DNA of 5,623 bases. It comes from JBCDCP01 sp039181495. Its GTDB lineage: Bacteria; Pseudomonadota; Alphaproteobacteria; Rhizobiales; Tepidamorphaceae. Position 1 is the first letter of the stretch. Each line of letters begins with the position of its first letter. The position numbers and the translations under genes were made by a program. Location: assembly GCA_039181495.1 (NCBI GenBank), contig JBCDCP010000157.1, positions 1-5,623 of the forward strand, given 5' to 3'. Under the pieces are notes generated by a model, which was not told where the DNA came from, did no database searches, and saw only the letters and a list, made by a program, of their open reading frames with translations. Shown here piece by piece: positions 1 to 5,216 of this stretch.

Positions 1-397
1 CATCCTGTGCCCGCACCGACAGGTCGCTTCCCTGGTACACGGTGAACCCGGCGCCAAGGGGATCACGAATGAGCGCCACCAATGCGCCTTCGCCATAGGG
101 TATGGGACCGACCTCGACCTTGCCGCCGAGTTGCCGGGCAAGATCGACGATTGCCGCAGCATCGTCGACCTGAATGTAGGACATCCAGAAGCTGGGCAGG
201 CCAATCTTCTGGAACTTCTCCGGCATCTCGAAGACACCAGCCTGCGGCACGTCGTTGATGGATGCCACGTCATAGGGCGATCCGTCGGGCTGGGGGATCC
301 TGTCGTAGGACCAGCCGAACAGACGGCCATAAAAGTCCCGCGTGCCGGCGACATCGAATGTTGACAGATCACACCAGACAAAATCGCCATGGGCCAT
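1..397 (-). CDS. VOC family protein (glyoxalase/bleomycin-resistance fold), 3' end cut off
   Basis: The 132 visible codons read without a stop to the left edge, so the C-terminus lies outside the window. The protein opens with MAHGDFVWCDL, then a helix ending in RDFYGRLFGW (residues 20-29). This is the typical first beta-alpha unit of VOC proteins, in which F-Y-x-x-L-F-G-W is the family signature. Later come VASINDVPQAGVFEMP (44-58), the strand FWMSYIQVDD (70-79), a helix rich in Ala and Leu, and RDPLGAGFTVYQ (111-122), the usual closing strand of one VOC module. The visible part is thus about one complete module. Members of this subgroup are either single modules or tandem repeats of about 260 residues, and the cut hides which applies. 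The usual metal ligands of glyoxalase I (an early His and a late Glu in the closing strand) are not evident, so I assign no reaction. The start is the ATG at 397-395, supported by a GAGGGGGG Shine-Dalgarno about 7 nt upstream. No signal peptide is seen, so it is probably cytoplasmic. Confidence 0.85.
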   Translation of the reverse strand, partial: MAHGDFVWCDLSTFDVAGTRDFYGRLFGWSYDRIPQPDGSPYDVASINDVPQAGVFEMPEKFQKIGLPSFWMSYIQVDDAAAIVDLARQLGGKVEVGPIPYGEGALVALIRDPLGAGFTVYQGSDLSVRAQD

Positions 398-724
398 CGT
401 CGATCCCCCCTCACACCATTCGTCTTATGCTGTCAGATGCCCACAGGGAGAGCGATCCGCAAGGACCTCCGGACGCATGGTCCAACGACGCACTTGCAAC
501 GGTTTGTGATCGCAAATCGTTCGGTTTGCGGCGCCCAATGCCCGACTATTCACCTTCTGTTATCGTTAGTGATCGATAAATGACAGTGATGGCCGCAAGC
601 CCGCCCTGATCTCCGATCACGGTGCGAAGCATGGCCGGCGGATGCGAAGTCTTCCGCATTCAGTGTCGCGTATCGCGCGCCGGCCGCACGGCCAACCGCG
701 CAGCAGATCGAAGGTGATTTGGTA
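398..724. other. Divergent intergenic region between the VOC and DUF3108 genes
   Basis: About 330 bp without a convincing gene. It should hold the promoters of both flanking, divergently transcribed genes. I can see a near-perfect 22-bp palindrome at 499-520 and a small imperfect inverted repeat at 642-659 (ATGC-GAAG-T-CTTC-C-GCAT). A short GGCCG/CGGCC inverted repeat lies in the GC-rich stretch near 682-693. No pair of -35 and -10 boxes is good enough to name. Short open frames crossing the region give Arg/Pro-rich translations with no family resemblance and look like chance. Confidence 0.5.
499..520. promoter_or_regulatory. 22-bp near-perfect palindrome, candidate operator
   Basis: The left half reads ACGGTTTGTGA and the right half reads TCGCAAATCGT. 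Nine of eleven opposed positions are complementary, with the centre at GATC and arms ACG-TTTG and CAAA-CGT. Both mismatches are G/T, so the sequence would also pair along its full length as RNA. Size and symmetry suit a homodimeric helix-turn-helix regulator. The left arm contains TGTGA, the half-site of CRP/FNR-type proteins, but the right arm lacks the matching TCACA at the usual distance, so a CRP assignment is not supported. It lies about 100 bp upstream of the VOC start and about 200 bp upstream of the DUF3108 start, and I cannot tell which gene it would control. No second copy was noticed in the window. Confidence 0.35.
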
Positions 725-1624
725 ATGCGTTCCCTTTCTTCCCTCCATTGGCCTGCCTGTTCCAGAGCTCAAAAAACTCGGAGAACAAATCGCATTTCCG
801 TCTTTGCGATGGCCGGGCTTCTGACGTTGGGCGCCCAGGCCCAGATGGCCCAGGCAGAAGATCGCTATTTCCAGGTGGGTTACGCGGTGTCGGTCAATGG
901 ACTGACCGTAGGCAAAGGGGCCTTCTCAGGACGCGTCGTCGAGAACGGATACCGGCTGCAGGGCGAGACGTCGGTCGCCGGCATTGCCGGTCTTCTGTTC
1001 AACTACCGTGCGACAGGCGAGGTCGAAGGACGGATCGCCACCAAACATCCCCGGCCGCGTGTCTTCGGCTCGCACGCTAGTGAATCGCGCGCGAGCCAGC
1101 GCGTCGACATGACGTTCGCTCGCAATACGGTCAGCAAGATCGCTATCCGTCCGCGCCCACGGCCTGAATCCGAGCTCGGCAGAGTACAAGTGACGCGCAG
1201 CCACCTAAGCGGTGTCATTGACCCGATGAGCGCGATGATCGTACCGGCCAAAGATCGGGGTCTGCACGCTTCCGCCTGCAACAGAACGATCCCGATCTTC
1301 AATGGCCGCGAGCGTTTCGACATTGAACTCAGCCACAAGGGCTTCACCACCGTTCAGGCAAGCGCAGCCAACGGTTTTGCCGGCGATGTCATCATTTGCC
1401 GCGCCCGCTACAAACCGATTGCCGGCCACCGGCCGAACCGCAGAGAAGTCTCCTATTTCGCCAATGCGCAGGATATCGAGCTGTGGCTGGCGCCAGCCGG
1501 TAACACCGGCCTGCTGTTGCCCTACCGAATTTCGGTTCCAACACCGCTCGGGCGCGGCATCGTCCAGGCCAATGTCTTCGTTGCTTCCAACGATGGCGGC
1601 GTTCGTCGCGCGGCGCTCGACTAA
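725..1624 (+). CDS. Exported DUF3108 domain-containing protein
   Basis: This 299-residue protein belongs to the DUF3108 family of small periplasmic proteins of unknown function, found mainly in alphaproteobacteria. Residues 1-44 form a long signal peptide. It has a basic n-region (R19, R20, R23), a hydrophobic core VFAMAGLLTLGAQA, and a probable signal peptidase I site AQA|ED after residue 44. The mature part starts with a strand-rich segment (RYFQVGYAVSVNGLTVGKG, 47-65). The family's hallmark blocks follow in order: HLSGVIDPMSAMIVP (160-174), CNRTIPIFNGRERFDIEL (185-202), CRARYKPIAGHRP (225-237) and the closing IELWLAP...PYRISVPTPLG (251-276). Cys185 and Cys225 may pair in the periplasm. The ATG at 725 is preferred because AAGG at 711-714 sits 10 nt before it; an in-frame TTG two codons earlier (719) would leave only a 4-nt spacer. 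The gene has its own terminator at 1668-1694 and is probably monocistronic. Family membership is well supported; its biochemical role is not known. Confidence 0.85.
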   Translation: MRSLSSLHWPACSRAQKTRRTNRISVFAMAGLLTLGAQAQMAQAEDRYFQVGYAVSVNGLTVGKGAFSGRVVENGYRLQGETSVAGIAGLLFNYRATGEVEGRIATKHPRPRVFGSHASESRASQRVDMTFARNTVSKIAIRPRPRPESELGRVQVTRSHLSGVIDPMSAMIVPAKDRGLHASACNRTIPIFNGRERFDIELSHKGFTTVQASAANGFAGDVIICRARYKPIAGHRPNRREVSYFANAQDIELWLAPAGNTGLLLPYRISVPTPLGRGIVQANVFVASNDGGVRRAALD

Positions 1625-1667
1625 CGCGTTAGCTCTTTCAACCAACGGTCCACGGACCCAACTTTTC

Positions 1668-1694
1668 AGCCCGGGCAACTGCCCGGGCTTTTTT
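1668..1694 (+). terminator. Rho-independent terminator of the DUF3108 gene
   Basis: A perfect 9-bp stem, AGCCCGGGC (1668-1676) with GCCCGGGCT (1681-1689), encloses the 4-nt loop AACT. It runs directly into a T tract (1689-1694), 43 nt after the DUF3108 stop codon. GC-rich stem, tight loop and T run are all in the right order for plus-strand termination, which separates this gene from the downstream carbonic anhydrase. Confidence 0.93.
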
Positions 1695-1840
1695 GTTCAT
1701 ACTCCCGCATCAATGCGCGAACCTCCGCTGAGCGCAGGAATCTGAGGTCGACAAATTGAGAGAAAGCGCTTGAAATAGTATTGGGCTTCCAAGGGCCGTT
1801 GAATGTCGCAATGACCGGGCATTGAACAAGGAGTTTCCAG

Positions 1841-2710
1841 ATGACCAGATTTCTTCTGACGCTTTCAACAATGACAGCAACCACACTTGCATTGAGCTAT
1901 GCAGCAGTGGTGGCATCCGATAGTCACCTGTCAGTCTCAGACGAGGTTATCGCTGAACAGCGCGAAGCACTTGCCGCCGCCACCAAGGATGCCGGTTTCG
2001 GCCCTCAGGCACCGCGTGACATCGAAGCCGTAGACGGCGAGAACGACCGTGCATTCGGCACAGCACCCGCCGTCACGCAGATGAACCTCTGCAACATTCA
2101 TTTCCACGAAAACGCCGAACATCGCGGTGGCCAGTTCACCACCTATGCCGGCAATGGTGATGGCCAGGGCTATGGCACCGGCTTCAAATACAACGGTGAG
2201 CTAACCGACTCCGAACTGGCGCCTGTTGATACAACGGTTGGAGAGAGTGAGCATGGTGATCTGGTTCCCGGCGACACGATCGAAATCCACTTCGTTTACT
2301 CCACGGCGCAAGTGATGCCGGGGCCAACGCTGGGCGCCTGCATCAGCGAAGCAATCAACAATCCGCAATTGCGCGTCGAGGCAGTCGTCGCTGTGCTGGT
2401 CAATGATCCTGACGCCGCCGACTTTACCGAGATGGCAAAGATCGAAGTGGTCGATGGTCTGCATCAGGCAACCGGCTTGCCAGGCAATATGGGAGCACCG
2501 GTTGTCTATCCCGGTTCAACGACCGGCCCCGGTTACAACACAAAAGGCTCTCCATTCCAGGTCACGTGGAGCGTACGGCCACAGGTCGTGAAGATCGACA
2601 TACGGTCCGTTGGGGTCTGGTTGGGCGACAATGTGTTTGAAGAAGACCACGCCCATGGCGTCCGCAACCTCGTCAGGAACCCCTTCCTTCTGTCGAGGAT
2701 CGCCAATTAG
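1841..2710 (+). CDS. Delta-class carbonic anhydrase, exported
   Basis: The 289-residue product resembles the delta-class carbonic anhydrases, zinc enzymes that interconvert CO2 and bicarbonate and were first described in marine diatoms. Residues 1-26 look like a signal peptide (MTRFLLTLSTMTATTLALSYAAVVA), so the enzyme should act in the periplasm or outside the cell. A polar linker (27-75) is followed by the core. The block CNIHFHENAEH (84-94) supplies H87, H89 and H94, and DTIEIHFVYS (145-154) supplies E148 and H150. H-x-H followed by E-x-H mirrors the zinc-ligand pattern of alpha-class enzymes; equating H87, H89 and H150 with the zinc ligands is my inference. C84 and C167 are the only cysteines and could form a disulfide. 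The C-terminal block VTWSVRPQVVKIDI...NPFLLSRI (241-287) is also family-like. The ATG is set by AAGGAG at 1828-1833 with a 7-nt spacer. The preceding 146 bp must hold its promoter, since a strong terminator lies upstream; a weak TTGAGA (1756-1761) with TATTGG (1779-1784) is the best I can see. Likely use is CO2/bicarbonate supply or periplasmic pH balance. Confidence 0.85.
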   Translation: MTRFLLTLSTMTATTLALSYAAVVASDSHLSVSDEVIAEQREALAAATKDAGFGPQAPRDIEAVDGENDRAFGTAPAVTQMNLCNIHFHENAEHRGGQFTTYAGNGDGQGYGTGFKYNGELTDSELAPVDTTVGESEHGDLVPGDTIEIHFVYSTAQVMPGPTLGACISEAINNPQLRVEAVVAVLVNDPDAADFTEMAKIEVVDGLHQATGLPGNMGAPVVYPGSTTGPGYNTKGSPFQVTWSVRPQVVKIDIRSVGVWLGDNVFEEDHAHGVRNLVRNPFLLSRIAN

Positions 2711-2719
2711 GCAACCTTC

Positions 2720-2755
2720 TGACACCCATCACGACCGAAGTCGCGATGGGTGTCA
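2720..2755. terminator. Long hairpin between convergent genes, probable bidirectional terminator
   Basis: TGACACCCATC (2720-2730) pairs perfectly with GATGGGTGTCA (2745-2755). Inside, CGAC and GTCG close a CGAA tetraloop, with a single A/C mismatch between the two helices, giving about 15 bp in total. It begins 9 nt after the carbonic anhydrase stop and lies 49 nt beyond the protease stop on the other strand, as expected of a shared terminator. There is no T tract on either side, so intrinsic termination may be weak; it could instead protect transcript 3' ends. A second, weaker hairpin (CAGGG 2762-2766 with CCCTG 2776-2780) lies just beside it. Confidence 0.6.
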
Positions 2756-2804
2756 GCGGGACAGGGGCCTATTTGCCCTGCCACATGCCAATGCTCACAG
2801 GTCG

Positions 2805-4679
2805 TCACACTTGCTGATAACGTTGTAGAGCCGGATTGAAGGCAAACCGGGTTTCGACGCCCTGAACTTCAGCAATCAGGTCAAAGTTGTCGCTGCCTGT
2901 CGATGAAAACCCATCATCAACGAACAGTTGGCCCAGGCCGTCAGCTGCAATGCTGCCCCAGTAGCGATAGCGGCTGCCCCCGACCGGACCAGCAATCTCG
3001 ATGGCCTGCCCCGCCATGGATGAGACGCGGAACAGAATGGCCATGTGTTCCAGATTGACCGCGCCGTTCCGCAGTGGTTGCGCCGAAACCAGTCCGTCCT
3101 GAAGCACGCCCGTTGTATGGGCAGCAACAAGCTGCGGGCTGATGTCTATAAAGGCGCGCACTTCCAGTGGCCGCCAGGACTCGACTTCGCGTCTGAATGC
3201 TGCACGCCTTTTGTGGCCGCCAGCAGGAAACAACTGCTGGGCGAGAGCACGGATATCCGGTCTGTTTCCGATCCGCTGAGCTACCGGCCGCCCTGGTGCA
3301 GCCTGCTGTGGCGACCCAGTCGTGCGCAGGGCATTCTTGATCTCAGCCGGGGTAAACACGACCCTGCCTCGCGCCTTCGCCATGCCCTGAATGGACCCCA
3401 CTGCACCGACAACGATCGGCGAGGCGCTGGACGTGCCCGAGAACGTGTCCGTGTACCAAAGATCCTCATTCAGTCCGCCCTGCAGACTGCCATAGCCGCA
3501 GGTTGTCACTTCCCGGCCCCAACCTTGCGCATCGATCAGCGCACCGTAGTTGGAGAAACCAAGACGTGACCGATCCGGTCCATGATTGCGCCCATGGGTC
3601 CCCGGAGGCGGTGCGCCGGCGCCAACCACAATGGCGCCCGAGTCCCGGTTGCTACGCCGGAACGGATTGGTCCAGTCGGCGGGAAAACCCGGGGCAGGCG
3701 TTTCATAGATCGCATCGTCGAGATCTTCCGAGCCGTTGCCCGCAGCTTCCACGACAATGATGCCCTGCCGTGAAGCATTGAGGATTGCGGCGAAATCATC
3801 CGGCCACCATTCGATGGCGATATAGCCGTCCTGGCCATTCGGGCTTTGAAAGTCGTGACGCGGCCCAGGGCGATGCAGCTCCAGTAGCAGAATGTCGCCG
3901 GCCCGCAGGCTCGCTGCGGCGAGGTTGATCGCTCCACCCGTCCCAAGCCCCCAAAACGACACTGCGCTGGTGATGGCGTCAGAACAGATGCCCTGGACAC
4001 CAAAACCGTTGATGTCGCCACCATATTCACCAATCACCGCTGTGCCGTGGTTGCGCCAGCGAAGATCGTCGATCACCGTGCCACCGATCACACCGCCCTG
4101 CTTTTGCATCAGGTCTTCATGGGTGAAACGCCAGGCTCCCTCCAGATCGACGATCCTGACGCCATCGCCGCTTCCACCGGCCTGGGTCCAGGCCCAGCGG
4201 GCATCGACACCTTCTGGTGCCGCATTCAGATAGCCCTGTCGGGCCGAGAAATCCGCGGTTGAAGACGGCGGCGCATCAGCCACAGCCTCCATCATGTTGA
4301 TCTCTTCAGCCGGCTCAACAGGTGGTTTGATATAAACGCCGTCAAACAGATCTTCTTCGAGCATGTCCTTTTGGATCTTCTCGAGATTCTCCTCCGGTGC
4401 CGCAATCCTGTAAAAGCCCGACAGCGGCATCAGCGAAGCCGAGGCGATAGATTCCTGTTGCCGCACCAGTGAGTCCACGCGCTCCTCGCTCGGACCGAAA
4501 AGCGGAGTCATAACAGCATCGTATTTCTTGAGTTTCTTCTCGGCCTTGTTCGTCGGCAGACCGGCTTCCGATGTCAGGCTTTCAATGCCGGCGCGGAGCG
4601 CTGCAGCCGGCCTGGCAAGTGCGATAAGCTCCGGCTCGGAGCTGCCGGGGGATCTGACTTTCTTCGTTTTGCGTGCCAC
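2805..4679 (-). CDS. S8 (subtilisin-family) serine protease without signal peptide
   Basis: This 624-residue protein is a subtilase with an apparently intact active site. Asp178 lies in VRIVDLEGAW, His211 in RNHGTAVIGEYGG, the oxyanion-hole Asn315 in VVEAAGNGSED, and the nucleophile Ser417 in FSGTSSASP. Residues 1-50 are basic and polar with no hydrophobic core, so no Sec signal peptide is seen and the protein is probably cytoplasmic. Residues 51-125 look like a pro-region: KKYDAVMTPLFGPSEERVDSL, then FYRIAAPEENLEKI, then DGVYIKPPVEP, ending before the catalytic domain (about 150-485). A C-terminal domain of about 140 residues (485-624) is predicted only by exclusion; I recognise no motif there and no RTX-type secretion repeats. 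C232 and C394 are the only cysteines. Translation starts at GTG, fixed by GAGGAG (4694-4689) with a 9-nt spacer. It follows the 90-residue gene by 42 nt on the same strand and is surely co-transcribed. That small protein resembles this protein's own pro-region, suggesting control of folding or activity in trans. The substrate is unknown. Confidence 0.92.
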   Translation of the reverse strand: MARKTKKVRSPGSSEPELIALARPAAALRAGIESLTSEAGLPTNKAEKKLKKYDAVMTPLFGPSEERVDSLVRQQESIASASLMPLSGFYRIAAPEENLEKIQKDMLEEDLFDGVYIKPPVEPAEEINMMEAVADAPPSSTADFSARQGYLNAAPEGVDARWAWTQAGGSGDGVRIVDLEGAWRFTHEDLMQKQGGVIGGTVIDDLRWRNHGTAVIGEYGGDINGFGVQGICSDAITSAVSFWGLGTGGAINLAAASLRAGDILLLELHRPGPRHDFQSPNGQDGYIAIEWWPDDFAAILNASRQGIIVVEAAGNGSEDLDDAIYETPAPGFPADWTNPFRRSNRDSGAIVVGAGAPPPGTHGRNHGPDRSRLGFSNYGALIDAQGWGREVTTCGYGSLQGGLNEDLWYTDTFSGTSSASPIVVGAVGSIQGMAKARGRVVFTPAEIKNALRTTGSPQQAAPGRPVAQRIGNRPDIRALAQQLFPAGGHKRRAAFRREVESWRPLEVRAFIDISPQLVAAHTTGVLQDGLVSAQPLRNGAVNLEHMAILFRVSSMAGQAIEIAGPVGGSRYRYWGSIAADGLGQLFVDDGFSSTGSDNFDLIAEVQGVETRFAFNPALQRYQQV

Positions 4680-4688
4680 GGGTTTGCT

Positions 4689-4694
4689 CTCCTC
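4689..4694 (-). promoter_or_regulatory. Ribosome binding site fixing the GTG start of the S8 protease
   Basis: GAGGAG on the minus strand, 9 nt before the GTG at 4679-4677. It sits in the 42-nt gap after the upstream small gene and gives the protease an independent strong initiation signal. No in-frame ATG competes nearby, which supports a GTG start. Confidence 0.75.
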
Positions 4695-4721
4695 TGAAAA
4701 GATCGGCGACCCGGCACACGA

Positions 4722-4994
4722 CTAGGGAAGCTCCACACCCGGTTTGACATAGCTGGAGTAAACGCCGTCGAGACCGCGAACGATCTCAGCGAACTTCTCC
4801 GCCTCTTTGTCGATCCGTAATGTGAGATAAACAGTCTCTAGCCGTTCCGGATTTGGGAACGCCGAAGCGTAATGCGCGACGGCATCAAATCTCTTCATCT
4901 CGCGCAAAAGCGCGTCAGTATTGGCGTTGCCGGCTGCACCGTCCTGCAGATCCGCAAAAATGAGCGAGGATATCAGTAGAACAACCTCGGTCAC
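4722..4994 (-). CDS. Small protein resembling a free-standing S8 protease pro-domain
   Basis: This 90-residue product is not a family I can name, but it matches the N-terminal region of the adjacent protease in three collinear blocks. KRFDAV (34-39) matches protease KKYDAV (51-56). PERLETV (49-55) matches EERVDSL (65-71). VYLTLRIDKEAEKFAEIVRGL (55-75) followed by DGVYSSYVKPGVELP (76-90) matches FYRIAAPEENLEKIQKDML followed by DGVYIKPPVEP (89-123). It ends where the protease's catalytic domain would start. Subtilase pro-domains act as folding chaperones and tight inhibitors, and stand-alone relatives (family I9) inhibit proteases in other organisms, so an inhibitor or chaperone role is the natural inference. 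Residues 4-15 are hydrophobic (VVLLISSLIFAD), but without a preceding positive charge they do not make a good signal peptide. The start is uncertain. GTG at 4994 has only a weak GGGA upstream, the frame continues upstream to a stop at 5046-5048, and an ATG at codon 33 is an alternative. A remnant of a duplicated protease gene is the main alternative reading. Confidence 0.65.
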   Translation of the reverse strand: MTEVVLLISSLIFADLQDGAAGNANTDALLREMKRFDAVAHYASAFPNPERLETVYLTLRIDKEAEKFAEIVRGLDGVYSSYVKPGVELP

Positions 4995-5045
4995 GACCGG
5001 TCCCGTCCGCCTGGCTGAATTCTCCCTGATACGATTCAGCTGCCT

Positions 5046-5094
5046 TCACTGCGGCGAAAGTGTGACCGCCCAAGATTCGAACAATTCCCCTCCT
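5046..5094 (-). other. Strong Shine-Dalgarno-like site and 12-codon open frame upstream of the small gene
   Basis: On the minus strand AGGAGGGG (5094-5087) is followed 4 nt after AGGAGG by TTG (5084-5082). This TTG opens 12 codons (MFESWAVTLSPQ) that end in TGA at 5048-5046. The frame is the same as that of the 90-residue gene, and it stays open from the TGA to the GTG at 4994. It could be a leader peptide, a nonsense mutation that shortened a protein of about 120 codons, or chance. Nothing here recognisably resembles a ribosomal attenuator. Confidence 0.25.
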
Positions 5095-5100
5095 GATTGT

Positions 5101-5129
5101 GCTGACAAACCGTAAGTCACGGACTATGT
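5101..5129 (+). promoter_or_regulatory. Candidate sigma-70 type promoter for the rightmost gene
   Basis: GCTGAC (5101-5106) and CTATGT (5124-5129) are 17 nt apart. The second is one base off the CTATAT box described for rhizobial housekeeping promoters, and the first shares the TGAC core of the -35 box. Transcription would start near 5136, about 80 nt before the chosen start codon. A small inverted repeat CGGAC-TAT-GTCCG (5120-5132) overlaps the -10 box. The match is by eye and could be fortuitous. Confidence 0.3.
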
Positions 5130-5216
5130 CCGCTGGTGCCATGTGATTGCCCTTACTGAGGCGAGAGATACGAAAACCGAATGAAGGGTCAGCAAGGATT
5201 TGCACCTTGCGTACGG

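Noticed and set aside
499..520. CRP or FNR binding site reading of the palindrome.
   Set aside because: TGTGA is present once, but the second half-site and spacing do not fit TGTGA-N6-TCACA or TTGAT-N4-ATCAA.
262..579. Plus-strand open frame of 105 codons crossing the VOC gene and the intergenic region.
   Set aside because: It is antisense to the VOC gene for much of its length, its product is Arg/Pro-rich without family resemblance, and no good Shine-Dalgarno precedes it.
1205..1678. Minus-strand open frame of 157 codons opposite the DUF3108 gene.
   Set aside because: It lies mostly within a confidently assigned gene and begins inside that gene's terminator. It is a mirror of high-GC codon structure.
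3045..3569. Plus-strand open frame of 174 codons opposite the protease gene.
   Set aside because: It is fully antisense to the catalytic domain coding sequence, and its translation shows no recognisable motif.
4944..4985. Signal peptide on the small 90-residue protein (hydrophobic VVLLISSLIFA near the start).
   Set aside because: There is no N-terminal positive charge, an acidic residue lies at position 3, and no clear A-x-A cleavage site follows, so I left it as unproven.
5074..5081. GATTCGAA, on the minus strand TTCGAATC, looks like a tRNA T-loop.
   Set aside because: The flanking bases do not form the 5-bp T-stem, and no anticodon arm, acceptor stem or CCA fits around it.
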